From NCBI GenBank assembly GCA_964471435.1, contig CAYYGA010000021.1:1-25851 (forward strand): a stretch of 25,851 nt of DNA, in the 5' to 3' direction. The notes under the pieces were generated by a model. The model worked only from the letters and a program-made list of their open reading frames with translations, ran no database searches and was not told the origin of the DNA. The DNA is from Facklamia sp964471435 (GTDB lineage Bacteria > Bacillota > Bacilli > Lactobacillales > Aerococcaceae). Positions 1-7,826 of the stretch are shown one piece after another (position 1 is the stretch's first letter; the number at the start of each line of letters is the position of its first letter). The position numbers were made by a program, and so were the translations under genes.

Positions 1-839
1 GCATCCTCTTCAGACCAGGCAGGAACATCAGAACCGTTTGACACTTCGGCTAATTTATCCGTTGTTGCATCCTCTTGGTATAATTCAACCACCCGTAAGT
101 AGACTGGGTTTTCAGCATCATCTGCACGCGTTGCAATTACATTTTTATAATTTTCAGGTAAGCTTTCAATATCTTCTGCATCATTAAAAATAGCATCTTC
201 GTCCGTTAATCCCGCATCATTGGCGAAGTTATTATTGATAGCTGCTGCCGCTACATCCGGTAATGCTGTCGCGATTTGTCCAGCCTCTAATTCCTCAAAT
301 TCTAAATTCAACTCATTTGCAGTAATATCATTAACCGTTGGTAAGATACCCACCGCATCATCCACTTCAATTAAGCCAGCTTTTTCCAAAGCTAATAAAG
401 CGCGTCCACCATTGGTCGGATCATTAGGAATTGCAATAATATCGCCTTCTTGCAGTTCATCTAGAGAAGTGATTTTATCCGAATAGATTTTTAAAGGAGC
501 AACGTAAGTAAAGCCGATAGCTTGTAAACTACCATCATTAGAAGCATTCCAATCATTTAAATATTCAACGTGTTGAAAAGCATTTAGATCCAACGAACCA
601 TCTTGAGCGGCCACATTCGGCTGAATGTAGTCATTAAACAAAACAATATCCAAGGTGATTCCTTCTTCGGCTGCACGGTCAGCTACATCTAACCAAACTT
701 CTTCTTCATATTCTGAAGCGACTCCAATGGACACTGTCTCGCCATCAAAATCAGAGGACTCTTCTTGTGCCGCAGCTGCCGGTAATAAAGCTGTTCCTGC
801 TAATGCAACTAAAGCTAAAGATTTAATAAATTTTTTCAT
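1..839 (-). CDS. metQ: MetQ-like methionine ABC transporter substrate-binding protein (NLPA family), C-terminus cut by window edge
   Basis: This is the extracellular solute receptor of the methionine importer encoded with the metN and metI genes just upstream. About 279 codons are visible, near full length for the NLPA family, so only a few C-terminal residues should be missing. After the export signal the protein reads through typical family segments such as GETVSIGVAS, NDYIQPN, DLNAFQH, IAIPNDPTNGGRAL and NELNLEFEELEAGQIA. The ATG at 839 has a good AAAGGAG site. The signal peptide (MKKFIKSLALVALAGTALL, then PAAAAQEE) has a charged start and a hydrophobic core but no cysteine, so the lipobox normally used to tether this receptor to a Gram-positive membrane is absent. 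An AAA-AQ signal peptidase I type site is present instead. Methionine is the inferred ligand, supported by the gene order and the T-box upstream. Confidence 0.9.
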   Translation of the reverse strand, partial: MKKFIKSLALVALAGTALLPAAAAQEESSDFDGETVSIGVASEYEEEVWLDVADRAAEEGITLDIVLFNDYIQPNVAAQDGSLDLNAFQHVEYLNDWNASNDGSLQAIGFTYVAPLKIYSDKITSLDELQEGDIIAIPNDPTNGGRALLALEKAGLIEVDDAVGILPTVNDITANELNLEFEELEAGQIATALPDVAAAAINNNFANDAGLTDEDAIFNDAEDIESLPENYKNVIATRADDAENPVYLRVVELYQEDATTDKLAEVSNGSDVPAWSEED

Positions 840-948
840 AATTAAAAACTCCTTTTTAAGTTTAATCGTTTGTTTATTTACTTGCCTACATTTTCCACTG
901 CACATATAACTTTCCAACCAGTAACCACCACCTTTAATGAAATAGCTC

Positions 949-1689
949 TTATTCCTTATGTTCCACCCAGCGTATAAGTAAATTAAAGATTGCTTGGGAT
1001 ATAAAAACAATCAATAAAATCAAAATGGTAGCAACAATAATGACATCCATCCGGCTTCTTTGATAACCTCTTGCAATAGCGACAGTCCCTAATCCACCGC
1101 CCCCGACAGCTCCCGCCATGGCAGTTAAACCAATGACATTAATGACTGTAGAAGCCGACACACGCAGTAATGCAGGTAAACCTTCTCGTAGATAAACCCG
1201 CAAAACGATATCAAAAGGAGAGGATCCCATTGATTGAGCTGCTTCAATTACTCCTGGATCAACTTCCAGTAAAGCAATTTCAACCTGCCTTGCAAAAAAA
1301 GGAATCGTCCCAACCACAATAGGGACCGAAGCTGCGGTAGCTCCAATGGATGTTCCTACAATTAAACGGGTAAAATTAACCAATAAGGCTAATAAAATAA
1401 TAAATGGAATGGAGCGGAAAACATTAATAAAAGCATCCAGGGTTTTATAAACAGGACGATTGGGTAAAATACCAAAAGGTCCGGTAATGGTAATAATGAT
1501 ACCGATAATTAACCCAAACAATCCGGCAAACAGAATCGTAATCCCCAACATATAAAGAGTTTCCACAAAGGCCACCGCGTATTCATCTAATAAAGACCAG
1601 GCGTAAGGTAAAAGTTCTTCCATTTGAGCCGAAAAAGCAGGATAGTTTGTACTGATATAGTCATACAAATTAACGTTTAACGAGTTCAT
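949..1689 (-). CDS. metI: Methionine ABC transporter permease MetI
   Basis: This is the membrane-spanning subunit of the MetNIQ D/L-methionine importer. The 246-residue protein has about five hydrophobic segments (roughly residues 40-68, 88-112, 118-133, 176-196 and 214-238). The cytoplasmic EAA loop that docks on the ATPase lies at about 149-171 (EAAQSMGSSPFD). Length and motifs are those of the family. Its start overlaps the end of metN by 20 bases, and a GGGGGGAG ribosome binding site lies inside metN, so the two genes are probably translationally coupled. metQ follows after about 109 bases that hold only its AAAGGAG site. I see no internal promoter, so the gene should be read from the T-box-controlled promoter upstream of metN. 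Confidence 0.95.
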   Translation of the reverse strand: MNSLNVNLYDYISTNYPAFSAQMEELLPYAWSLLDEYAVAFVETLYMLGITILFAGLFGLIIGIIITITGPFGILPNRPVYKTLDAFINVFRSIPFIILLALLVNFTRLIVGTSIGATAASVPIVVGTIPFFARQVEIALLEVDPGVIEAAQSMGSSPFDIVLRVYLREGLPALLRVSASTVINVIGLTAMAGAVGGGGLGTVAIARGYQRSRMDVIIVATILILLIVFISQAIFNLLIRWVEHKE

Positions 1690-2743
1690 TTTCTCCCCCC
1701 TCTTCTTTTACCGGTACGGCTAAAATTTCTAATTTTACATTCCGTTCTTGAAGAAATTTCATGCCTGCTTCAAAATCATCCGCTGCTCCTGAAATAGCTA
1801 CCAACAAATTCCCCACCGGAGTTTTCTGCAGGACTTCCACATTTCCATAGAGTATATTGACCATTAAATCATACTGTCGAATTAACTGAGCCATGACTGG
1901 CTGCGTTGTGTCTTTACCTACGTAAGTAATTCTTACAATATGTTGATTGCCATAGTCGCTGCCTGCGTCTATTTTTTCTAAGACCACATTTACTTCACGG
2001 TCAAAGTGGGTGGCAGTATCGATAAATTCTTTGGTTAAGCTTTTTTGAGGGCTAGTAAAAATGTCTACAATCTGCCCCTGTTCAAGAATTTCTCCATTTT
2101 CCATTACTGCTACTTTATGGCATAAATCTTTTACTACTGCCATCTCATGGGTAATGATGACTATGGTTAATCCTAACTTTTCATTTAAATCTCGTAATAA
2201 ATCTAAAATAGACTGGGTTGTTTTAGGATCCAGTGCAGAAGTTGCTTCATCACATAAAAGTACATCCGGGTCGTTAGCCAGAGATCTGGCAATGGCAACT
2301 CTTTGCTTTTGGCCTCCTGATAACTGGCTGGGATAATTATATAATTTGTCTTCTAATCCTACTAAAGTTAATAATTCCTTAACTTTTTCATTCTTTTGGG
2401 TCCGGCTGAGACCGCTGTTTTTTAAAGGAAAAGCAACATTCTCTGCAATCGTGCGTGATTCCATTAAGTTAAAGTGTTGGAAAATCATGCCAATTTTTTT
2501 TCGGGCAGTGCGTAACTGAGCCGATGACAAACTGAGCAGGTCTTGTCCATTCACTTCTACATATCCTTTAGTCGGCAGTTGCAGTAAGTTGATCGTTCTT
2601 ACTAAAGTACTTTTCCCGGCACCTGAATACCCTACAATTCCATATATTTCTCCGGAATTTACATCCAAGGACACATTTTTCACTGCTGTTACTGTCCGAT
2701 TATCTGTTTTAAATACTACATCGATATCGCGTAATTTTATCAC
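1670..2743 (-). CDS. metN: Methionine ABC transporter ATP-binding protein MetN
   Basis: This is the ATPase of the methionine importer and the first gene of metN-metI-metQ. Walker A is GYSGAGKST at residues 38-46, the ABC signature LSGGQKQR is at 141-148, and Walker B VLLCDEATSALD starts at 161. The C-terminal part (about 270-345) matches the NIL domain, the ACT-like regulatory domain of MetN that binds methionine and causes transinhibition in characterised members. The 357-residue length fits NIL-bearing MetN. The start is GTG at 2743, chosen because AAGGAGG lies seven bases upstream. Expression should depend on the T-box leader at 2774-3066, which couples transcription to uncharged tRNA. Confidence 0.96.
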   Translation of the reverse strand: MIKLRDIDVVFKTDNRTVTAVKNVSLDVNSGEIYGIVGYSGAGKSTLVRTINLLQLPTKGYVEVNGQDLLSLSSAQLRTARKKIGMIFQHFNLMESRTIAENVAFPLKNSGLSRTQKNEKVKELLTLVGLEDKLYNYPSQLSGGQKQRVAIARSLANDPDVLLCDEATSALDPKTTQSILDLLRDLNEKLGLTIVIITHEMAVVKDLCHKVAVMENGEILEQGQIVDIFTSPQKSLTKEFIDTATHFDREVNVVLEKIDAGSDYGNQHIVRITYVGKDTTQPVMAQLIRQYDLMVNILYGNVEVLQKTPVGNLLVAISGAADDFEAGMKFLQERNVKLEILAVPVKEEGGENELVKR

Positions 2744-2773
2744 GATCTGACCTCCTTAATATTTATTAAAAAC

Positions 2774-2804
2774 AAAAAAATCTCCTCCTAATAAAAGGAC
2801 GAGA
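2774..2804 (-). terminator. T-box-controlled intrinsic terminator before metN
   Basis: On the minus strand the hairpin pairs CTCGTCCT with AGGAGGAG around a TTTATT loop, with one internal G-G mismatch, and a run of seven T follows at once. In the alternative antiterminator fold the CGTCCTT arm pairs with the T-box, so the hairpin should form only when tRNA is charged. Confidence 0.9.
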
Positions 2805-3066
2805 GTGTTTACTTCGTGGTACCACCTTAGTTTATTATCATATCACTATGATAATCTTAGCCGGTACTCCCCATATTAATCCTAGGGTTATACCGGTGCT
2901 TGGTAACGGCAGCTGCCGTTTGTCCTTATTGCTTCGCATTCAGGACAACCACTCTGTGGCCATTTTTCAATACTATTTTACTGCCCACTTTCACCTGGAT
3001 GTGAGCTCTCTACTGAGTAAACTAGTTATTTACTTTCCACTTCGATGTGTTTATTCTTAATATGTT
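2774..3066 (-). promoter_or_regulatory. T-box riboswitch leader, probably methionine-specific, upstream of metNIQ
   Basis: On the minus strand, 2815-2828 reads AAGGTGGTACCACG, a close match to the conserved T-box that binds the tRNA acceptor end. Upstream come an AGTAGAGAG stretch typical of the Stem I base, a GGTGAAA element, a Stem I-like region, a perfect AACGGC-AGCT-GCCGTT hairpin and further stem-loops. The sequence GAATGCGAAGC near 2930-2940 has the usual context of a specifier loop with ATG (plus-strand cat at 2937-2939), which would select tRNA-Met. A terminator hairpin follows at 2774-2804, and CGTCCTT in its left arm is complementary to the T-box region, allowing terminator/antiterminator exchange. 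Methionine-specific T-boxes ahead of methionine transporters are established in Lactobacillales. The T-box call is firm; the specifier assignment is by eye. Confidence 0.93.
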
Positions 3067-3072
3067 AGATAC

Positions 3073-3101
3073 ATTTTAGCGAGTCAAAATGGAATTGTCA
3101 A
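3073..3101 (-). promoter_or_regulatory. Sigma-A promoter of the metNIQ T-box leader
   Basis: A perfect -35 TTGACA (3096-3101) and a -10 TAAAAT (3073-3078) are separated by exactly 17 bases on the minus strand. Transcription would begin near 3066, just ahead of the T-box leader. Confidence 0.88.
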
Positions 3102-3182
3102 ACACTTTTTCATATAATTCTAATAATCGCTCTAAAACCACTTTATTTATGGCTCAATTGCTCATTATTCTCTCATTATCTG

Positions 3183-3191
3183 TGGTACAAT
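3183..3191 (+). promoter_or_regulatory. Extended -10 promoter element of the patA-like gene
   Basis: The sequence TGGTACAAT combines a TGn extension with a -10 hexamer TACAAT (3186-3191), 31 bases before the start codon. No good -35 lies at the usual distance, which is common for extended -10 promoters. It diverges from the metNIQ promoter about 85 bases away. Confidence 0.6.
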
Positions 3192-3222
3192 ATGTTATGA
3201 CTTTAAGTGAAAAGGTGATATT

Positions 3223-4386
3223 ATGAAAAAAATTCAGTTGAACCAACGTATCAAAGATTTAAAACCCAGTCCTATTCGCGCCTTTAATGATAGAATTTCA
3301 GGTATTGAAGGGTTAATCCGCTTAACTTTGGGTGAACCTGATTTCGACACTCCTGATTTTATAAAAGAAGCGATGATTACGGCTATGAAGGAGCAGGGCA
3401 ATGGCTATACACACTCAAAAGGTCTCCTGGAGCTGCGCCGGGCTATTCGGGATTTTATGCAAAGAAAATATGACTTAAACTATGATCCTGAAACAGAAAT
3501 TATTGTGACCCATGGGGCCACAGAAGCTATTTTCGCCACTTTGACGGGAATCTTAAACCCAGGAGATAAGGTACTGGCTCCTTCACCTAATTATGCTGTT
3601 TACGCCACGCAAGTAGGAATTGCAGGCGGTGAGTTTATTCCAATAGATGTATCAGAAAATGAGTTTATTTTAACACCAGAACAGTTGAGTGAAAGTTTAA
3701 CAGAACATCCAGAAACGAAAGTATTATTATTTAATCACCCATCCAACCCAACAGGAAGGTCCTATTCAGAAGAGCAGTTGGAAGCACTGGCTGATATTAT
3801 CCGGCAACATGATATTTTGGTGATGTCCGATGAAATTTATGCAGAATTGACTTATACAGACCGGCATATTTCGCTGGCCAAATTTGTACCAGATCAAACC
3901 ATTGTCATTAATGGAGCTTCTAAATCTCATGCCATGACCGGCTGGCGGATGGGCTTTATTTGCGGCCCTGATTGGATACTAACCGAGATATTTAAAGCCC
4001 ATCAATCCTGTGTGAACACACCTACTACCCAGGCCCAATATGCTGCGATTGCAGCTTATAATGACGGAGACCAGGCAATCGAATTGATGCGTAAGGAATA
4101 TAAAAAAAGACGAGACTTTTTAGTAGAAGCTTTTGAAGATTTAGGCTATCAACTTGCTACTCCTCAAGGAGCTTTCTACCTTTTTATTCAAGTACCCGAC
4201 TGGTTTAAAGGCGATGATTATGATTTTTGCCTGGCCTTGGCTAAGGAAGCGAAAGTAGGACTCATTCCCGGCCAGGCATTTGGTTCTGCCGGTTATCGTT
4301 ACTTCAGACTATCTTACGCTGCCAGTATGGAAAACCTTCAAACTGCCTTGGAAAGGATTAAAGCTTTTACCTCAGCCAACCAATAA
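3223..4386 (+). CDS. patA: PLP-dependent class I aminotransferase, PatA-like
   Basis: This is a fold-type I pyridoxal-phosphate aminotransferase of 387 residues. The cofactor lysine is K234 in INGASKSHAMTGWR, preceded by the NHPSNPTG and SDEIYAEL motifs and followed by the substrate-binding arginine in YFRLSYA. Segments around SDEIY-ELTY and TIVING-SKS-MTGWR closely resemble Bacillus subtilis PatA, which transaminates N-acetyl-LL-diaminopimelate in lysine biosynthesis. Aspartate and aromatic aminotransferases of the same subgroup are hard to separate by eye, so the symbol is a best guess. The ATG at 3223 has an AAGGTG site. The gene has its own extended -10 promoter and terminator, so it is probably monocistronic; the nearby metNIQ operon does not prove a link to methionine salvage. 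Confidence 0.85.
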   Translation: MKKIQLNQRIKDLKPSPIRAFNDRISGIEGLIRLTLGEPDFDTPDFIKEAMITAMKEQGNGYTHSKGLLELRRAIRDFMQRKYDLNYDPETEIIVTHGATEAIFATLTGILNPGDKVLAPSPNYAVYATQVGIAGGEFIPIDVSENEFILTPEQLSESLTEHPETKVLLFNHPSNPTGRSYSEEQLEALADIIRQHDILVMSDEIYAELTYTDRHISLAKFVPDQTIVINGASKSHAMTGWRMGFICGPDWILTEIFKAHQSCVNTPTTQAQYAAIAAYNDGDQAIELMRKEYKKRRDFLVEAFEDLGYQLATPQGAFYLFIQVPDWFKGDDYDFCLALAKEAKVGLIPGQAFGSAGYRYFRLSYAASMENLQTALERIKAFTSANQ

Positions 4387-4410
4387 AAACAGCCGACCCA
4401 TTGAATTGAT

Positions 4411-4433
4411 AGTGCCGGGCCGGCACTTTTTTT
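4411..4433 (+). terminator. Intrinsic terminator after the patA-like gene
   Basis: GTGCCG and CGGCAC form a GC-rich stem around a GGC loop, directly followed by seven T. It lies 25 bases after the stop codon. Confidence 0.92.
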
Positions 4434-4486
4434 ACTTACGCTTTATAAAATAAACCTCAAGACTTAAAAGAAAGAAGGGATATTTA

Positions 4487-5623
4487 ATGGCAGAGAAAAA
4501 ACCTGCTATCGCCATAGTCGGTGGCGGAATTGTCGGCGCCACAGCCGCCTATTACTTAGCTCGCGAGGACTATTCAGTGACTCTTTTTGATAGTGGTGAA
4601 GGACAAGCGACTACAGCAGCAGCCGGCATCATTTGCCCTTGGTTTACTAAAAGACGCAACAAAGAATGGTATTATTTAGTCTCCAATGGAGCAGAATTCT
4701 ATCGACAATTTATGCAGGAATTAGCTGATGATGGATTTCCAACAGATGAAATATTTGAAGAAGAAGGTGCCCTTCTATTAAAAAAGAATAAAGAAGATAT
4801 TGCATTAGATTTGGAAAAAGCCCCCCTTAAATTAAAGGACTCTCCTTCAATAGGAAGCGTTCAGCCCATTGCTGCACAGCATGTGAAAAATTATTATCCT
4901 CTGTTAGAAAGCCCCTATGATGCTACTTATGTGTCAGGTGGAGCTAGGGTCAGCGGCAGAAAATTAATCCAGATTTTAAAAGAAGCCATTCAATTTTTTG
5001 GAGGAAGAATTCTGCCTCATAAAGCTAGTCTGGTGAAAAAAGATTCGGTACAAGTTCATATTAAATGTCAAAATAAAATACAAGCTTTTGATAAAGTATT
5101 ATTAGCTGCTGGAGCCTGGCTGCCGCAACTGCTCGAGCCGCTAAATTTAACATGCGAAATAACTCCCCAAAAAGGTCAATTGTTTTCTATTTATAAAAAA
5201 GAATGGGCAAATAAGCACTGGCCCGTCATTATGCCTCCTGGAGGCTTTGATATTATTCCTTTTAATAATGGGGAATTAGTAATCGGTGCTTCTCATGAAA
5301 AAGACAAAGGATATGATCTGACTCTTGATAGAAATATAATCGAGGACTTGTACCAAAAAGCTCAAGCCTTTATTCCCGCAATAAAAGACTTACCTATTCA
5401 TCGGACAGAAGTGGGTATCCGAGCCTATACGCCTGATGCGGGGATACTAGTCGGCAGGGTGCCTTTACATGAAAATTTATGGGCCATCTCAGGTTTGGGC
5501 GCCTCCGGTCTAACGAGTGGACCTTTTCTGGCTTATCAATGGGTAGAAGGGATAAAAACAGGAAAATCTTTAATTGATTCTACTTTATTTTCCGCTCATA
5601 GCTATATTTATCCAAATAAATAA
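4487..5623 (+). CDS. FAD-dependent oxidoreductase of the DAO (D-amino-acid oxidase/dehydrogenase) family
   Basis: This is a predicted flavoprotein of 378 residues. It opens with a Rossmann dinucleotide-binding motif (IAIVGGGIVGATAAYYLA; glycines in GGGIVG at 12-17) and an acidic residue at the end of the second strand (D35) that would hold the FAD ribose. The next segment, TTAAAGIICPW, and the C-terminal GLGASGLTSGP motif also contact FAD in the DAO family (DadA, glycine oxidase ThiO, sarcosine oxidase). The family oxidises amines or amino acids to imino acids, but the substrate cannot be read from the sequence. An AAGAAGGG site precedes the ATG. The gene follows the aminotransferase terminator and no clear promoter is visible, so its regulation is open. 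There are no thiamine genes nearby to support a ThiO role. Confidence 0.82.
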   Translation: MAEKKPAIAIVGGGIVGATAAYYLAREDYSVTLFDSGEGQATTAAAGIICPWFTKRRNKEWYYLVSNGAEFYRQFMQELADDGFPTDEIFEEEGALLLKKNKEDIALDLEKAPLKLKDSPSIGSVQPIAAQHVKNYYPLLESPYDATYVSGGARVSGRKLIQILKEAIQFFGGRILPHKASLVKKDSVQVHIKCQNKIQAFDKVLLAAGAWLPQLLEPLNLTCEITPQKGQLFSIYKKEWANKHWPVIMPPGGFDIIPFNNGELVIGASHEKDKGYDLTLDRNIIEDLYQKAQAFIPAIKDLPIHRTEVGIRAYTPDAGILVGRVPLHENLWAISGLGASGLTSGPFLAYQWVEGIKTGKSLIDSTLFSAHSYIYPNK

Positions 5624-5645
5624 TAGTTAAACAGTCTGCTGAACC

Positions 5646-5673
5646 TTGCTTTTAATTTCTTATATGGTATATT
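5646..5673 (+). promoter_or_regulatory. Probable promoter of mscL
   Basis: TTGCTT (5646-5651) and TATATT (5668-5673) are 16 bases apart, and the -10 is extended by TGG. It lies 37 bases before the mscL start codon. Confidence 0.65.
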
Positions 5674-5709
5674 TATTTCAAATCAATTAGAGTCAAAGGG
5701 GGAATAAAG

Positions 5710-6099
5710 ATGTTTAAAGAATTTCGCAATTTTATTGCTAACGACAGTGTCATAAAATTAGCAGTTGGTATTATTATGGGGACCGCTTTCACAGCAATCG
5801 TTACTTCTCTTGTGGATGATATTTTAATGCCGTTGATTGTTGCCTTTTCCCCAGCAACTGAAATACAAGACTGGAGCTACACTCTGCTGGGAACAAATAT
5901 ACAATTCGGTCTCTTCTTACAAGCCATTATAAACTTTCTATTCATTGCCTTATTTTTATACCTAATTCTTAAAATGTTGGAAAGAGCGCAGGGTAAAAAG
6001 ATAGTATCTCCAGAGCCAGAGCCGGAAGGACCAAGCGAAGTCGAATTATTAGAAGCTATCTTACTTGAATTAAAACAAGACCAGCATCCAGGCCTCTAA
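5710..6099 (+). CDS. mscL: Large-conductance mechanosensitive channel MscL
   Basis: MscL is a homopentameric membrane channel that opens under membrane tension and releases solutes on osmotic downshock. The 129-residue protein has the family layout: an N-terminal amphipathic helix (MFKEFRNFIAND), TM1 at about 15-43 with the glycine-rich pore line LAVGIIMGTAFTAIVTSLVDDILMP, a short periplasmic loop, TM2 at about 68-92, and an acidic/helical cytoplasmic tail. The length is normal for the family. AAAGGGGG lies ten bases before the ATG and a promoter lies just upstream. It ends at a strong bidirectional terminator shared with the convergent tag operon. Confidence 0.96.
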   Translation: MFKEFRNFIANDSVIKLAVGIIMGTAFTAIVTSLVDDILMPLIVAFSPATEIQDWSYTLLGTNIQFGLFLQAIINFLFIALFLYLILKMLERAQGKKIVSPEPEPEGPSEVELLEAILLELKQDQHPGL

Positions 6100-6136
6100 C
6101 AACTGAAAAATCAGCAATATTTTTACTTCCTAACAA

Positions 6137-6183
6137 AAAAGGATTCAATTCAGCACCAAAAACGGGCTGAATTGAATCCTTTT
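6137..6183. terminator. Bidirectional intrinsic terminator between mscL and tag
   Basis: An 18-bp perfect inverted repeat (6137-6154 and 6166-6183) begins with AAAAGG and ends with CCTTTT, so each strand has a stem followed by T residues. It sits between the convergent genes mscL and tag and can end both transcripts. Confidence 0.92.
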
Positions 6184-6229
6184 CTATATTTAAAGAGGAC
6201 TTACTTGATAAGCAGTTGTAAATTGGACC

Positions 6230-6772
6230 TTATCTAAAATCACATTCTAACTCATGATCATTGATGATGCCTACAGCTTGTAGATAAGAATAAATAGTGA
6301 CAGAACCAATAAATTTAAAGCCATACTCTTTTAAACGCTTTGTCACTTGATCACTTAAAGGAGAAGAAGTCTGGCGTTGTCCTGTTTGATTGATAATTGT
6401 TTTACCTTCGGTAAAAGACCAAATAAAATGGTCAAAACTTCCGTGTTCCGCTTGGATAGTTAAGAATGCCTGCGCATTGGTAATGGTGGCTCGTATTTTT
6501 CCTTCGTGGCGGACAATACCACTGTCTTGCAGTAAACTTTCAATTTTCTCCTCATCATAGCCGGCAATTTTTTTATAATCGAAGGCATCAAAAGCTGCTT
6601 GAAAATTCTCTCTTTTAGAAAGAATTAACTGCCAGGATAATCCTACATGAAAACTTTCCAGAACTAACCATTCAAACAAAGCCAGATCATTATGTTCCGG
6701 CCTGCCCCATATACGGTCATGATAGTCTATATAGAAATCCGGCTTATTTTCTACCCACTGACAGCGTCTCAT
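6230..6772 (-). CDS. tag: DNA-3-methyladenine glycosylase I (Tag)
   Basis: This enzyme excises 3-methyladenine from alkylated DNA and starts base-excision repair. The 180-residue length is normal. The residues that form the zinc snap of Escherichia coli Tag have clear counterparts: Cys4 (MRRCQW), His18 (DYHDRIWG), His173 and Cys177 (NDHELECDF). The catalytic region LFEWLVLESFHVGLSW, with its glutamate and tryptophan, is also intact. AGGAGG precedes the ATG. The gene lies 11 bases after the DUF218 gene and is the last gene before the bidirectional terminator, so it probably ends the long dnaX transcript or a sub-operon of it. Confidence 0.95.
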   Translation of the reverse strand: MRRCQWVENKPDFYIDYHDRIWGRPEHNDLALFEWLVLESFHVGLSWQLILSKRENFQAAFDAFDYKKIAGYDEEKIESLLQDSGIVRHEGKIRATITNAQAFLTIQAEHGSFDHFIWSFTEGKTIINQTGQRQTSSPLSDQVTKRLKEYGFKFIGSVTIYSYLQAVGIINDHELECDFR

Positions 6773-6783
6773 TCTTTATCCTC

Positions 6784-7794
6784 CTATAAAAAAAAAGCCA
6801 TGGCTTCATTAATACCATAAAGTAAATAGGCTATCATCCAAAGATAATTTAACTCCTTAGTTAATATAAAAAAAGCAATGAATTCACGGATAACCGCAAA
6901 AGGCCACTGGCGACCTACTCCTGCAACACCTATAATCTGCAGGTTCATCCCAACGTACCAGGCATAAAAGTAAGACCTTAATAAATGAAAGTGGCTGGTG
7001 ATAATTAAGGTTTGAACATCTGCTGCCTCCCTATTCAACATCAGACGTACATTCCTGAGATTTTCTTTAGTGGAAGTTGATTCTCCTTCCATCTTTATGC
7101 TAGCCGCCGGTATTCCTTGATCACGTAGATAAGCCGCCATAACAAGTGATTCCGATGGAGTATCCTGGCGGTTAATTCCTCCGGTTACATAGATAATAGG
7201 AGCTTCTCCTTGATTAACCAGCCGCTCCTTATAAATAGCTGCGGTTTTATTTAAGCGTCTTTTTAATTCCAGCGTTATATTTCCTTTCTTGTCTAGTCTT
7301 GATCCTAACACGATAAGGGCATCTAATTTTTTAGGCACCTGTTTAAAACGCAGCAGTCCATTTACTATAATGAAAAATAAAAAGTTGGCAATTAAATAAA
7401 TACCGATTAAGGAATAAACGCTTAAAATATGAGCCAAAAGGAAATTCTTTTCCAGAGTAACCCATACTGTATAGCCTACAGTTGCGATGAAGGTAGCCGA
7501 TATAACCAGATTAAATAAAATCCTTAACCATGATACTTCACGGTCCTGCTCAATTCGACTGAGCATTAAATAAGCTAAAAATAAAAGTAAGAAAGGAATT
7601 AGAACAACCATGAAAAAACCTATTAAATAAAGTTGATAGCGAGTAAGAAAGCTAAAGTTTAGTTTTTCCAATAAAGCCTGGAATAAAACTAAGCATCCAA
7701 AATATACTAGAGCGACAGGGGAAATACTCCGCCACTTTGATAAGTAGACAATTACAGCCAGTATAAATAAACTACCTGCTATTACAACTGCCAC
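6784..7794 (-). CDS. Multi-pass membrane protein with C-terminal DUF218 (YdcF/SanA-like) domain
   Basis: The 336-residue protein has about five hydrophobic segments in its first 150 residues and a DUF218 domain from about 157 (ALIVLGSRL). Family hallmarks follow: YVTGG, SESLVMAAYL, EGESTSTKENLRN and LIITSHFHLLRSYFYA. A last hydrophobic stretch closes the C-terminus. DUF218 proteins such as SanA and YdcF are linked to envelope barrier function or S-adenosylmethionine binding in enterobacteria, but the biochemical role in Firmicutes is not settled and I do not assign one. The start is GTG at 7794, eight bases after AGGAGG; no in-frame ATG fits better. It lies 32 bases after rsmI and 11 before tag, so it is co-transcribed. 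Confidence 0.85.
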   Translation of the reverse strand: MAVVIAGSLFILAVIVYLSKWRSISPVALVYFGCLVLFQALLEKLNFSFLTRYQLYLIGFFMVVLIPFLLLFLAYLMLSRIEQDREVSWLRILFNLVISATFIATVGYTVWVTLEKNFLLAHILSVYSLIGIYLIANFLFFIIVNGLLRFKQVPKKLDALIVLGSRLDKKGNITLELKRRLNKTAAIYKERLVNQGEAPIIYVTGGINRQDTPSESLVMAAYLRDQGIPAASIKMEGESTSTKENLRNVRLMLNREAADVQTLIITSHFHLLRSYFYAWYVGMNLQIIGVAGVGRQWPFAVIREFIAFFILTKELNYLWMIAYLLYGINEAMAFFL

Positions 7795-7826
7795 AATGCC
7801 TACCTCCTTTTTATATACCCAACGCT

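Noticed and set aside
27..909. Plus-strand open frames at 220-486 and 655-909
   Set aside because: They are antisense shadows of metQ and extend into its upstream spacer, with no ribosome binding site.
2848..3060. A 70-codon open frame on the plus strand
   Set aside because: It lies entirely within the minus-strand T-box leader, has no ribosome binding site and resembles no protein family.
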